From Gammaproteobacteria bacterium 53_120_T64 (GTDB taxonomy: Bacteria > Pseudomonadota > Gammaproteobacteria > Pseudomonadales > Porticoccaceae), in NCBI GenBank assembly GCA_002162815.1, contig MAAT01000068.1:1-43141 (forward strand): 43,141 bases of DNA. The letters run 5' to 3'. The position numbers and the translations under genes are program-made. The notes beneath the pieces are model-generated. The model was not told the origin of the DNA and did no database searches. It saw only the letters and a program-made list of their open reading frames with translations. Below are positions 18,897 to 26,987 of the stretch, one piece after another; positions within the stretch are counted from its first letter, which is position 1; each line of letters opens with the position of its first letter.

Positions 18897-19901
18897 CTAT
18901 TCGCTCACAACCGGAATAGCAACAACCCCGATTAAACGGTGCTGCACTTTTTGGCGGTATTCGTTCGGGTCTTTATCTTCCCGTCGCGTTAAATCAGAGG
19001 CCTCGAGATGCCGCGTGACCAGCCGCGACATCCAGAAAAGTGCCGCCGCAAAGCACAACATATCCTGCCAGTTCTGGCGCTCTGCCTGGGTAAGTGACCG
19101 CTGCTGCTGGTAGGCATCGAGCAGGGCTTTAACCAATACAGGGTCAAGCTCACCGCGCTTGTTGCAGGCCCAGTCGTTCACCGCGATGGCTACATCAAGT
19201 AGCAGGTAGTCAGTGCAGGCACTGTTGAAATCAATCACCGCTTTCAATTCTTCATCGACAAACAACGTATTGTCTTTGAACACATCCGCATGAATGGGGC
19301 CAACAGGCAGCTCGGCATCCTGCTCGCAGAGCTTGCGATAACGAGCTATTTGCTCTTTCAACAGTGCTTGATCACCCACTGACAGCTGTTCTTTAGCCGG
19401 CAATTCACGCAACAGGGTATCGAGGGTCACACTCGCCCAGGGCAAGCCCTGCAAGTTGTTATGACTCAAGGGGAAGTTTTCGCCCGCGACGTGCATAGCA
19501 CCGAGAAACTCGCCAATCGCTCGACTATGAGCCTCCGTTACTTGCTGGGGATGAGTGCCATCAATGCGCTGACAAATTAATGCAGGCTTGCCAGACAGGC
19601 GATGAATGGCCCTGCCCGAGGCATCGCTGAGCAGGTGCGGCACGGGTAGTCCCGCCCGCTGTAGTTGCTGTGCCAGGGCGGTAGAGAATTCAGCCTGCTG
19701 CCGGTTGCCCGCCTCAAGCAGGGTCAGTACAAAGCGGGATGACGTACCACCAATAGATGGCTGGTCTGCCGCCACCTCAATAAAGTAGGTCGAGTTTTCC
19801 ACTCCGTCCGCAACCTCAGTTGTGGACAGCAAGCGACCCAGGCCGAGTGCAGTCAACAGAGACTGTAGCTCAGCGGGATCAACACGGGTAAATACAGCCA
19901 T
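18897..19901 (-). CDS. thrB: Homoserine kinase, APH-fold (Pseudomonas type)
   Basis: Phosphorylates homoserine for threonine synthesis. The 334-residue protein belongs to the aminoglycoside-phosphotransferase-like ThrB family of pseudomonads and rhizobia, not the GHMP family of E. coli. Visible motifs are MAVFTRVDPAEL at the start, GVENSTYFI in the nucleotide loop, IHADVFKDNTLF as the catalytic HxDxxxxN loop, and AVIDFNSACTDYLLLDVA for metal binding. ATG at 19899-19901 is supported by GGGGGAG about 6 bp upstream. It diverges from polA, a neighbourhood also seen in Pseudomonas. Confidence 0.94.
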   Translation of the reverse strand: MAVFTRVDPAELQSLLTALGLGRLLSTTEVADGVENSTYFIEVAADQPSIGGTSSRFVLTLLEAGNRQQAEFSTALAQQLQRAGLPVPHLLSDASGRAIHRLSGKPALICQRIDGTHPQQVTEAHSRAIGEFLGAMHVAGENFPLSHNNLQGLPWASVTLDTLLRELPAKEQLSVGDQALLKEQIARYRKLCEQDAELPVGPIHADVFKDNTLFVDEELKAVIDFNSACTDYLLLDVAIAVNDWACNKRGELDPVLVKALLDAYQQQRSLTQAERQNWQDMLCFAAALFWMSRLVTRHLEASDLTRREDKDPNEYRQKVQHRLIGVVAIPVVSE

Positions 19902-20008
19902 CGTTCTCCCCCATCCTGCCAAGTGTTAATAAGTGATGCTAAATGTTGCCTTATAAAGATAGTGTATCCTAGCCCGCCTCAGCCACTACCATCAATAAAA
20001 TCTATCTC

Positions 20009-22762
20009 ATGAGCACTACTACCGCCCCTGTTACGCCTCCTCTCGTCCTCGTTGACGGCTCGTCCTATTTATACCGTGCCTTCCACGCCCTGCCGCCGCT
20101 GACCAATTCAAAAGGCCAGTCGACGGGTGCGGTAAAGGGTGTCACCTCAATGCTGCGACGCCTACAGAAGGACTACCCCGACAGCCCCATCACTGTGGTT
20201 TTCGACGCCAAGGGCAAAACCTTTCGCGATGAGCTCTACGCCGAATACAAATCCCATCGCCCGCCGATGCCCGATGAGTTGCGCGAGCAGATTCAACCCA
20301 TCCACGACATCGTCGCCGCCATGGGCCTGCCGCTGCTCATCATTCCCGGCGTGGAGGCGGACGATGTCATCGGTACACTGGCACAACAGGCCACCGAGCT
20401 CGCCCTGCCGGTGATTATTTCCACCGGCGACAAAGATATGGCGCAGTTGGTGAATCAGCACATCACCTTGGTGAACACCATGACGGCGACGGTGCTCGAC
20501 CCGCAAGGGGTGGAGGAAAAGTTTGGTGTACCGCCCGAGCTGATTATTGATTATCTCGCCCTGGTCGGCGACAAAGCCGACAATATCCCCGGTGTTCCCG
20601 GCGTCGGCGAAAAGACGGCACTGGCCATTTTGCAGGGCCTTGGCGATATGGATGCCATTTATAGCGATCTTGAAAAGGTCCGAACGCTTGGCTTTCGCGG
20701 CGCCAAGAAAATGCCGGAAAAACTCGCCGAACACAAAGAGCAGGGCTATTTGTCGCGGCTCCTCGCCACCATTAAACTCGACGTCCCGCTGGATGTCACT
20801 GCCGATCAGCTTGCCAATACGCCTGAAGATCAAAGCCAGTTACTCACCTTATTTAAAGAAGCTGAATTTAAAAGCTGGGTCGAAGACTTGCTCGACAGCC
20901 AAAATGCAGAGGCCAGCGACGACACACCGGCACCGGTCGATAAAGCGGAGACCCACTACAGCACCATTTTGACCCAGGCCGATTTTGATCGCTGGCGGCA
21001 ACGATTAGAGCAGGCCGAGCTCTTCGCCTTCGATACAGAGACTACCAGCCTGAATTATATACAGGCACAGCTGGTCGGTGTGTCGTTTGCCATCAGCCCC
21101 CATGAGGCGGCTTATCTACCTTTCGCCCACGACTACCTCGGCGCACCCAGTCAGCTCGACCGCACCACCGTGCTTGCTCAACTCAAGCCACTACTGGAAA
21201 ACCCCGAACTCGCCAAGGTCGGGCAAAACCTAAAGTACGACATGAGCGTACTGGCCCGCTACGACATTACCCTGCGCGGTATCGCCTATGACACCATGCT
21301 CGAATCCTATGTCCTCAACTCCACCGGCTCGCGCCACGACATGGATACCCTGGCCCTGACCCACCTCGGTGAGAGCACCATCCACTTTGAAGATATCGCC
21401 GGCAAGGGCAAGGGCCAGCTCACCTTTAATCAGATCGCCATCGAGGAGGCCGGCCCCTATGCGGCGGAAGATGCCGATATCACCCTGCGCCTGCATCAGC
21501 ATTTATGGCCGAGGCTGAGCGACGAAACCAGCCTAGCCAGCATGCTCTGCGATATTGAAATTCCCTTGGTGCCCGTACTGTCGCGCATCGAGCGCAATGG
21601 CGCGCTGATTGACGCCCACAAACTCAACCAGCAGAGCCAAGAACTGGGCCAGCGCATCGGCGAACTGGAACTGCAGGCTCACGATGTCGCGGGCAAAGCC
21701 TTTAATCTGGCCTCCCCGAAGCAACTGGGCGAAATCCTGTTTACCGAATTGGGTTTACCGGTAGTAAAGAAAACCCCCAAGGGAGCCCCGTCAACCGCAG
21801 AGGCCGTGCTCGCGGAACTCGCCCTCGACTACCCTCTGCCGAAGATCATTCTCGAACACCGCAGCCTCAGCAAGCTGAAGTCCACCTATACCGACAAACT
21901 ACCGACCATGATCGACCCCGACACCGGGCGTATTCACACCTCTTATCATCAGGCCGTAACAGCGACGGGAAGACTGTCGTCCTCCGATCCCAACCTACAA
22001 AACATTCCCATACGCAGCGACGAGGGACGGCGCATTCGCCAGGCCTTTATTGCCCCGAAGGGCCATACACTGGTCGCAGCGGATTACTCACAAATTGAAC
22101 TGCGTATTATGGCCCACCTATCCGGCGACCAAGGCTTGCTGGATGCCTTTGCCCACGGTCTCGATGTACACAGCGCCACCGCCGCCGAAGTATTTGGCGT
22201 TGCAGTTGATGAGGTCACCAGCGACCAGCGGCGCAATGCCAAGGCCATCAACTTTGGCTTGATCTACGGCATGTCGGCCTTTGGGCTCGGGCGACAGCTG
22301 AATATTGGCCGCAACCAGGCACAGGAATACATCGACCTTTATTTCGAGCGCTACCCCGGTGTGAAGCTCTATATGGAAACCATCAAATCCAGCGCCGCCG
22401 AGAAGGGCTACGTCGAAACCCTGTTTGGCCGCCGCCTCTATCTACCGCAAATCAATGCTCGCAACGGCATGCAGCGCCAGGCCGCAGAACGCACGGCCAT
22501 TAACGCACCGATGCAAGGGACAGCCGCCGACATCATCAAGAAAGCGATGATTGCCGTGGACCAGTGGTTGCTGGATAAAGGTGAGGATAGCGGGGCAAAG
22601 ATCATTATGCAGGTGCACGATGAACTGGTACTGGAAGTACCAAATGAAGAATTAGATGACATTACCGCAGGTCTCAAGCAGCGCATGGAGGGTGCCGCCG
22701 AGCTGACCATCCCTTTAATTGTCGATATTGGCCGTGGACAGAACTGGGATGAGGCCCATTAA
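20009..22762 (+). CDS. polA: DNA polymerase I
   Basis: Replication and repair polymerase for Okazaki-fragment processing and gap filling. The protein has 917 residues (E. coli 928). The 5' nuclease domain (about 10-300) has [22 protein letters not shown] and [18 protein letters not shown]. The 3'-5' exonuclease domain (about 325-520) keeps its catalytic acids, D342 and E344 in FDTETTS, so proofreading should be active. The polymerase domain has DYSQIELR (D692) and HDELVLEV (D871). No strong Shine-Dalgarno precedes the ATG. No terminator directly follows the stop; the next strong one belongs to the small RNA about 180 bp downstream. Confidence 0.98.
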   Translation: MSTTTAPVTPPLVLVDGSSYLYRAFHALPPLTNSKGQSTGAVKGVTSMLRRLQKDYPDSPITVVFDAKGKTFRDELYAEYKSHRPPMPDELREQIQPIHDIVAAMGLPLLIIPGVEADDVIGTLAQQATELALPVIISTGDKDMAQLVNQHITLVNTMTATVLDPQGVEEKFGVPPELIIDYLALVGDKADNIPGVPGVGEKTALAILQGLGDMDAIYSDLEKVRTLGFRGAKKMPEKLAEHKEQGYLSRLLATIKLDVPLDVTADQLANTPEDQSQLLTLFKEAEFKSWVEDLLDSQNAEASDDTPAPVDKAETHYSTILTQADFDRWRQRLEQAELFAFDTETTSLNYIQAQLVGVSFAISPHEAAYLPFAHDYLGAPSQLDRTTVLAQLKPLLENPELAKVGQNLKYDMSVLARYDITLRGIAYDTMLESYVLNSTGSRHDMDTLALTHLGESTIHFEDIAGKGKGQLTFNQIAIEEAGPYAAEDADITLRLHQHLWPRLSDETSLASMLCDIEIPLVPVLSRIERNGALIDAHKLNQQSQELGQRIGELELQAHDVAGKAFNLASPKQLGEILFTELGLPVVKKTPKGAPSTAEAVLAELALDYPLPKIILEHRSLSKLKSTYTDKLPTMIDPDTGRIHTSYHQAVTATGRLSSSDPNLQNIPIRSDEGRRIRQAFIAPKGHTLVAADYSQIELRIMAHLSGDQGLLDAFAHGLDVHSATAAEVFGVAVDEVTSDQRRNAKAINFGLIYGMSAFGLGRQLNIGRNQAQEYIDLYFERYPGVKLYMETIKSSAAEKGYVETLFGRRLYLPQINARNGMQRQAAERTAINAPMQGTAADIIKKAMIAVDQWLLDKGEDSGAKIIMQVHDELVLEVPNEELDDITAGLKQRMEGAAELTIPLIVDIGRGQNWDEAH

Positions 22763-22798
22763 TATCAATCGGGTATTAGACACAAACAGTGATAGAAG

Positions 22799-22817
22799 AA
22801 TAAGTTGCTAACTTATT
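22799..22817. repeat. Perfect inverted repeat upstream of the sRNA promoter
   Basis: AATAAGTT (22799-22806) and AACTTATT (22810-22817) are perfect reverse complements separated by GCT. It lies 36 bp after the polA stop and 12 bp before the -35 of the putative sRNA promoter. It has no T-run, so it is not an intrinsic terminator; a regulator site is possible. Confidence 0.5.
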
Positions 22818-22829
22818 TGAAATACCGGT

Positions 22830-22856
22830 GAACTTTCGCCTCTCACCCCGGTCTTA
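22830..22856 (+). promoter_or_regulatory. Sigma-E/AlgU-type promoter for the polA-engB sRNA
   Basis: GAACTT (22830-22835), a 16-bp spacer and TCTTA (22852-22856) match the AlgU/RpoE pattern GAACTT-N16-TCTGA with one mismatch. The expected transcription start is near 22862. No competing sigma-70 promoter is evident. Confidence 0.6.
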
Positions 22857-22861
22857 TTATT

Positions 22862-22964
22862 AGTGAGTGACACACTCCTAACGTTGATCGCGGTCGAGAT
22901 ACCCCTCCCCCTCCGGGTATTATCGATCGAACACCTCAACCGGCGCACTGCGCCGGTTTTTTTT
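22862..22964 (+). ncRNA. Candidate small RNA at the Spot 42/ErsA position
   Basis: Roughly 103-nt transcript predicted between a sigma-E-type promoter and a strong terminator, with no coding frame of note. It has three parts: a 5' hairpin GAGTG-ACA-CACTC (22865-22877); a hairpin with stem ATACCC/GGGTAT (22899-22904/22915-22920), extended by TCGA/TCGA, displaying the loop CTCCCCCTCC; and the terminator stem ACCGGCGC/GCGCCGGT (22939-22957) followed by eight T. The C-rich loop is complementary to Shine-Dalgarno-like GGAG sequences, a typical seed for translation-blocking Hfq sRNAs. The locus between polA and engB is where E. coli has Spot 42 and P. aeruginosa the AlgU-dependent ErsA. The exact 5' end is inferred. 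Confidence 0.7.
22939..22964 (+). terminator. Intrinsic terminator of the sRNA
   Basis: Perfect 8-bp GC-rich stem (22939-22946 with 22950-22957), ACT loop and a run of eight T (22957-22964). It is oriented rightward and would also stop polA read-through before the convergent engB gene. Confidence 0.9.
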
Positions 22965-23038
22965 GCCCGCCTCTTTTTAAGCCCCTTTATTAGCTGAGCC
23001 CTCAAACCAACGCGACCTCAAGACAAGGCCCGATAACA

Positions 23039-23662
23039 CTATGCCTCGGTTACAGGCTCCGCTAGCCACGAGCGCAGAACGGTCTCTAACTCTTCGATAC
23101 CACTGCGTTTCAGCGCCGAAAACATTTGCGCCGAGACCAGTGCATCCAGGCCCTCTTCCTGGACCGCCTTGCGAACCTGTAACAAGGTACTCTTCGCTGG
23201 CCCTTTTTTCATCTTGTCCGCCTTGGTCAGCAGCAAGTGCACGGGCATACCGCAATTCGCCGACCAGTCCAACATTTGCCAGTCATATTCCTGCAGCGGG
23301 TGGCGGATATCCATCAGTAGTATCAAGCCCTTTAGCGACTGCCTACCTTGCAGGTACTCGGCTAAGTTTCTATCCCAGCGGGCCTTCATGGCTTTTGGCA
23401 CTTTGGCATAGCCATAGCCCGGCAAATCCACCAAACGCTTATCATCTGTCAGTGAAAAGAGGTTGATCAACTGGGTGCGACCCGGTGTTTTACTAGTGCG
23501 CGCCAACTTGCCCTGCCGCGTCAAGGTATTGATCGCACTGGATTTGCCTGCATTGGAACGGCCGGCAAAGGCGACTTCTACCCCGACATCAGTGGGACAT
23601 TCTTTTAAGGTTGGGGCGCTTTGTAAAAAGGCCGCCTGGGTAAAGCTCAATGGAGTACTCAT
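23039..23662 (-). CDS. engB: Ribosome biogenesis GTPase EngB/YsxC
   Basis: Essential small GTPase acting in 50S subunit maturation. The 207-residue protein has G1 GRSNAGKSS (34-42), the G2 region with TPGRTQ (59-64), G3 DLPG (79-82) with the family's GYGYAKVP, G4 TKAD (146-149) and a G5-like FSALKRSG near the C-terminus. It converges with polA across the sRNA locus and diverges from the cytochrome c4 gene, an arrangement shared with Pseudomonas. Confidence 0.97.
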   Translation of the reverse strand: MSTPLSFTQAAFLQSAPTLKECPTDVGVEVAFAGRSNAGKSSAINTLTRQGKLARTSKTPGRTQLINLFSLTDDKRLVDLPGYGYAKVPKAMKARWDRNLAEYLQGRQSLKGLILLMDIRHPLQEYDWQMLDWSANCGMPVHLLLTKADKMKKGPAKSTLLQVRKAVQEEGLDALVSAQMFSALKRSGIEELETVLRSWLAEPVTEA

Positions 23663-23704
23663 AGCCGCACAGTATAACGCTTAATTTTAGGTCATAGGTT
23701 GGTA

Positions 23705-23710
23705 TATAAT
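23705..23710 (+). promoter_or_regulatory. Candidate -10 element for the cytochrome c4 gene
   Basis: A perfect TATAAT lies at 23705-23710 within GGTATATAATGCCGCGC, in the engB/cytochrome c4 divergent region. No good -35 is seen 16-18 bp upstream (TTAATT is the nearest). The start codon is 86 bp downstream. Confidence 0.4.
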
Positions 23711-23796
23711 GCCGCGCTAAGTTAATGGCGCTATCGCCACCAACTGTTATTGATTGCCAACTACTTATTGCCAACCACCTGCCTACGGAATATCAG

Positions 23797-24447
23797 ATGA
23801 AAACATGCTTGCAAGCGCTGATAATAATTACCGCCTCATTTTCCTTAATCCAAGCCGCCTTCGCCGAGGGTGACGCGAGTGCAGGCAAAAATAAAGCCGC
23901 AGCCTGTGCCGGCTGCCACGGCGCCGACGGCAACAGCTACCCCGGAATGGGCAAGTTCCCAAAACTGGCAGGCCTGGGTGAAAAGTACCTCGCCAAGCAA
24001 ATTAGCGATATAAAAAATGGCGACCGCACTGTTGTCGCCATGACCGGAATGCTTGACGCACTCAGCGAACAAGACATCGCCGATATCGCCGCCCACTACA
24101 ACGCCCAAACACGAACCCTCGACGGCTCAGATGATAATGCCAAAACGCTCGTGCGCGGTGAAAACCTCTACCGTGCCGGCAATTTGGAAACCAGTGTTCC
24201 CGCTTGCAGTGGTTGCCACTCACCCTCGGGCAACGGCAACAGCCCTGCCGGCTACCCCGCCTTAGGTGGCCAGTCTGCCGAGTATATCGCCAGTCAGCTA
24301 CGCGCCTTCCGCACAGCGGCTCACGACGATGAAGACGCCAGCGGGCGCAGCAACGACGTCGGCCGAGTGATGCGCGGTGTCGCCGCCCATATGAGCGAGC
24401 AAGAGATTGTCGCGGTCGCCAACTACATTGCCGGTCTTCATCAGTAG
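23797..24447 (+). CDS. Diheme cytochrome c4
   Basis: Periplasmic, usually membrane-associated electron carrier that feeds terminal oxidases such as cbb3. The 216-residue precursor has a signal peptide (1-23, ending AFA-EG) and two c-type heme sites of the CxxCH form: C37-C40-H41 (CAGCH) and C137-C140-H141 (CSGCH), one in each half of a duplicated domain. Methionine ligand candidates follow in each half (AMTGML near 81-86 and MRGVAAHM near the C-terminus). ATG at 23797 is preferred over the frame's earlier start 24 codons upstream because it begins the signal peptide and has a GGAA upstream. A strong terminator follows. Confidence 0.95.
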   Translation: MKTCLQALIIITASFSLIQAAFAEGDASAGKNKAAACAGCHGADGNSYPGMGKFPKLAGLGEKYLAKQISDIKNGDRTVVAMTGMLDALSEQDIADIAAHYNAQTRTLDGSDDNAKTLVRGENLYRAGNLETSVPACSGCHSPSGNGNSPAGYPALGGQSAEYIASQLRAFRTAAHDDEDASGRSNDVGRVMRGVAAHMSEQEIVAVANYIAGLHQ

Positions 24448-24465
24448 GCAATATTGGCGAAACAC

Positions 24466-24493
24466 AAAAAAGGCGGCCTCGGTCGCCTTTTTT
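24466..24493. terminator. Intrinsic terminator after cytochrome c4
   Basis: AAAAAAGGCG (24466-24475) pairs perfectly with CGCCTTTTTT (24484-24493). The inner bases add two more pairs around a CTCG loop. The A and T runs on either side mean it could work in both directions. Confidence 0.88.
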
Positions 24494-24515
24494 AATGCCT
24501 CCACTTTACTGCACT

Positions 24516-24563
24516 CGTAACCGTAACCGTAACCGTAACCGTAACCGTAACCGTAACCGTAAA
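24516..24563 (+). repeat. Hexanucleotide tandem repeat (CGTAAC)7 plus CGTAAA
   Basis: Seven perfect copies of CGTAAC (24516-24557) are followed by one degenerate copy, CGTAAA (24558-24563). It lies between the cytochrome c4 terminator and the dsbA leader. Translated, it would give Arg-Asn repeats on the plus strand or Gly-Tyr on the minus strand, but the reading frames through it look spurious. The copy number could vary by slippage. Confidence 0.95.
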
Positions 24564-24621
24564 AGGATTCGGCAAAAACACCCAGCAAGGCTCGCTACTT
24601 CTTGCACCCCGCTCGGGAACC

Positions 24622-24648
24622 TGAATAATAGACGCGGTCTATTATTCA
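24622..24648. repeat. Perfect 12-bp inverted repeat in the dsbA leader
   Basis: TGAATAATAGAC (24622-24633) and GTCTATTATTCA (24637-24648) are perfect reverse complements around GCG. The repeat ends 35 bp before the dsbA ATG. It has no T-run. A weak sigma-70-like pair (TTGCAC near 24604 and TAATAG inside the left arm) may overlap it, so it could be an operator or an mRNA hairpin. Confidence 0.75.
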
Positions 24649-24683
24649 ACACCCTTTCAGCTCCCACATCGAGAACCAACACT

Positions 24684-25340
24684 ATGACTTATCGACTTAA
24701 ACATCTGGCTATGCTCTGCCTGCTCCTCCCCTTGGCGTTCAATGTCGGCACAGCCGCCGCTAAAGATGCGCCATACAAGGCCGGCAGCCACTACGCAGTC
24801 CTCGAGACCCCCGTGCGCACCAGTGACCCCAAGCGCATCGAAGTCGCCGAAGTTTTTTGGTACGGCTGTAGCCACTGCTTTAGCTTTGAACCGATGGTCA
24901 GCGCCTGGGCCAAGCAACAGTCAGACGACGTCAACTTTGTGCACAGCCCCGCCATTTGGCACAAAACTATGGAGCTACACGCCCGCGCCTACTACACCGC
25001 CAAGGCCCTCAAGGTCTTAGACCCCGTGCACCTGGCTATTTTCGAAGCCATGAACCTAAAGAAAGACAAGCTCACGAGTAAAGAGGCCATCGCTAAGATT
25101 TTTGTTGCCCAGGGCGTCGACCTCGATAAATTCAATAAGACCTTCGACTCCTTCGGTGTGGTCAGCGCCACCAAGCAAGCCGATGCCCGCCAGCGTAGCT
25201 ACGGTGTGAAGGGTACGCCCGAGATGGTGGTGAACGGCAAATACCGGCTCAGTGCGAAAATGGCCGGGGGGCAGGGGCAGATGCTAAAGGTGGCTGATTA
25301 CCTAGTGACACTAGAACGCGAGGGCATGACAACTAAATAA
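24684..25340 (+). CDS. dsbA: Thiol:disulfide interchange protein DsbA
   Basis: Periplasmic oxidase that introduces disulfides into exported proteins. The 218-residue precursor has a signal peptide (about 1-26, ending TAAA-KD). The thioredoxin fold carries C62-S-H-C65 in FWYGCSHCFSFEP. The cis-proline loop GVKGTPEMVVNG is near residues 182-193. The active-site dipeptide is Ser-His instead of the usual Pro-His. ATG at 24684 starts the signal peptide; the frame runs 63 codons further upstream through the CGTAAC repeat, which I reject as coding. It ends in a strong bidirectional terminator. Confidence 0.94.
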   Translation: MTYRLKHLAMLCLLLPLAFNVGTAAAKDAPYKAGSHYAVLETPVRTSDPKRIEVAEVFWYGCSHCFSFEPMVSAWAKQQSDDVNFVHSPAIWHKTMELHARAYYTAKALKVLDPVHLAIFEAMNLKKDKLTSKEAIAKIFVAQGVDLDKFNKTFDSFGVVSATKQADARQRSYGVKGTPEMVVNGKYRLSAKMAGGQGQMLKVADYLVTLEREGMTTK

Positions 25341-25368
25341 ACCAACATGACCTAAGTTGCTAAAATCA

Positions 25369-25420
25369 CACAGATAAAAAAGCCCAACTTCCTGCTGGTA
25401 GTTGGGCTTTTTTATCTGTG
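25369..25420. terminator. Bidirectional intrinsic terminator between dsbA and pilE
   Basis: Two 21-base arms (25369-25389 and 25400-25420) pair perfectly around a 10-base loop. The core GCCCAACT/AGTTGGGC is flanked by six A and six T, giving T-runs for both strands. It separates convergent dsbA and the pilin operon. Confidence 0.93.
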
Positions 25421-25496
25421 AGTACACGGTAAATGTTAATTGAGGTAATCAAACGCACTCACACGGGGGCTTTTTTGAAAACACAATTTAGATCCA

Positions 25497-25967
25497 TCAT
25501 TTTTTCCAGCACGCCGCTGGCGTTTTTACACCACGCGGGTTTCCCGCTGAAACGGTTAGCGTAGGTATAGTGCAGCCCGTATCATGAGCTTGGCTCGATC
25601 CACTCACCGCCGTTGCTTTTAAAGTGTAAGCAGTCGCTGAGTTACCTGTGACTGTCAACGTATAATAGCCATCGGATGAAGTCGCAGTCGCGTTGCCCGT
25701 TATTTGCAGCATAGTTCCATAGAGTGTGTTATTCGCACGGTATTTTTCTTGCTGATTCATCAAAGTCAACAAGCCATCCATCGCATCGGCACGACGCGCA
25801 GCTCGAATAGAGTCTAGGTAACTGGGGTAGGCCACCGCCGCCAGAATTGCCACAATTGCAATCACAATCATCAACTCGATAAGAGTGAAGCCGGCCGATC
25901 TTTTAAAGCCCTCATTTCGTACCCGAGCACCACATCGTGAACTTTTCACGCTAGCTATCATCTGCAT
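25497..25967 (-). CDS. pilE: Type IV minor pilin PilE
   Basis: Minor pilin expected at the tip or in priming of type IV pili. The 156-residue preprotein has a class III signal cleaved by PilD after G26, giving mature FTLIELMIVIAIVAILAAVAY with the conserved Glu5 (E31). YPSYLDSIRAARRADAMDGL and the Gln-Glu-Lys stretch are typical of PilE. Two cysteines near the C-terminus (C131 and C153) could form the D-region disulfide. It is last in the leftward operon fimT-pilW-pilX-pilV-pilE, 63 bp after pilV, with a possible promoter of its own. Confidence 0.88.
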   Translation of the reverse strand: MQMIASVKSSRCGARVRNEGFKRSAGFTLIELMIVIAIVAILAAVAYPSYLDSIRAARRADAMDGLLTLMNQQEKYRANNTLYGTMLQITGNATATSSDGYYTLTVTGNSATAYTLKATAVSGSSQAHDTGCTIPTLTVSAGNPRGVKTPAACWKK

Positions 25968-25998
25968 TACTTGTTATCACCCGTCTTGACACTCTTCA

Positions 25999-26027
25999 AT
26001 TAGAAAATTTGCCATACCCTCTAGCAA
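25999..26027 (-). promoter_or_regulatory. Candidate sigma-70 promoter for pilE
   Basis: On the minus strand TTGCTA (26022-26027), a 17-bp spacer and TCTAAT (25999-26004) resemble a sigma-70 promoter whose start would fall about 25 bases before the pilE ATG. It overlaps the end of pilV. Confidence 0.4.
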
Positions 26028-26030
26028 TTG

Positions 26031-26978
26031 CTAAAGCTGGTTACAGGCGCCATTATTGGTCAGAACAACCACCTCCAACTCTAGAAAGGTCGTCAACTGA
26101 TCTATGTCTATATCTAGCGTCGGCCCTGGAGTACACACCGCGTCATTCCCGGCTGGGTTATAAGACAAAGTACCACTCCAGGTGGTGCCGTCGGGCACAC
26201 GGGTTATAACACAACTATATTGAAAAGCCGGATCCCCTAACAACGCGCACGAAGCGCCATCATGCTGGCTACCCGTGATGCCCACAGATGCCAACCCATC
26301 ATCGGTGAAAATTATATCGCCAATAAATGAAATATCGTAGTAAGTGGCTTCAGGGTTGTCGAGGTCGGGAGATTCATAGTTAAAGAGCGTTACCTCGGTA
26401 ATATTTACCTCACCCCCATTGCCGCCGCCGCCAATATCAATGGGGTTGCCATCAGCATCCTCATAATAATCAAGGGCCTCACTACTATTATTCTGTGATA
26501 ACGCGATACCGGCCGCATCGTCCTGAGGATTGTTACCCCAAATAATGGACGACAGTACCACCGAGGCCCCGCCATCGCCATCAGCACCCACACCATCCCT
26601 ATCCGTCCACGAAACAGTGACATCGACTTTACGCGGGTTGTCACCGTAGCCCTCATCCCTGTCCCAGTTGAGGGTGAAATCTGCCGCGTAGTCAACATTG
26701 GCGTAATCACCGAGCCCCGAGCCATCGACAACGATCGCCTCAAATTCATCCAGCGTTTGAAAATTATGCAGGTCTTCTATTTTCTGCTGCGCCAGTGCCG
26801 TTGCCTGGTCTCGCACCTTGGCCTCAGCCGTTGTCGATAACGTGACGCTGTGAAAGCGAAAGGCCGCCAATAAACCCCCGGCTAAAACAACAAAGGCGAT
26901 AAGCGCCTCGAGCAAGGTAAAGCCCCTTTCATGCCCAGCGTTTTGCCTTGCGAAACGCATTCGTGATTTTTTCATCAT
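26031..26978 (-). CDS. pilV: Type IV minor pilin PilV (long, acidic form)
   Basis: Minor pilin of the tip-priming complex. The prepilin cleavage site is after G19 (ERG-FTLLEALIAFVVLAGGLLA), with Glu5 at E24. At 315 residues it is much longer than the roughly 185-residue PilV of P. aeruginosa. The extra part contains Asp/Gly/Asn-rich loops, DRDGVGADGDGG (126-137) and DADGNPID (174-181), that resemble calcium-binding loops, and a Cys pair near the C-terminus. It lies 9 bp after pilX. Assignment to PilV rests on the N-terminus and operon position. Confidence 0.8.
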   Translation of the reverse strand: MMKKSRMRFARQNAGHERGFTLLEALIAFVVLAGGLLAAFRFHSVTLSTTAEAKVRDQATALAQQKIEDLHNFQTLDEFEAIVVDGSGLGDYANVDYAADFTLNWDRDEGYGDNPRKVDVTVSWTDRDGVGADGDGGASVVLSSIIWGNNPQDDAAGIALSQNNSSEALDYYEDADGNPIDIGGGGNGGEVNITEVTLFNYESPDLDNPEATYYDISFIGDIIFTDDGLASVGITGSQHDGASCALLGDPAFQYSCVITRVPDGTTWSGTLSYNPAGNDAVCTPGPTLDIDIDQLTTFLELEVVVLTNNGACNQL

Positions 26979-26987
26979 CGCTTCCTC

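Noticed and set aside
20162..20833. 223-codon minus-strand frame inside polA
   Set aside because: Antisense shadow of the conserved 5' nuclease domain; no family resemblance.
24516..24563. CRISPR array
   Set aside because: The units are six bases with no spacers; it is a simple tandem repeat.
24298..24588. Minus-strand frame with Gly-Tyr repeats
   Set aside because: It is the reverse reading of the same hexanucleotide repeat, overlaps the cytochrome c4 gene and has no ribosome site or recognisable domain.
24495..24683. N-terminal extension of DsbA containing Arg-Asn repeats
   Set aside because: It is the translation of the CGTAAC repeat and of the terminator region. The signal peptide starts cleanly at 24684, so the extension is not likely translated.
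25983..26027. Sigma-54 promoter before pilE
   Set aside because: A TGGCA is present but no GC at the -12 position at proper spacing; a sigma-70-like pair fits better.
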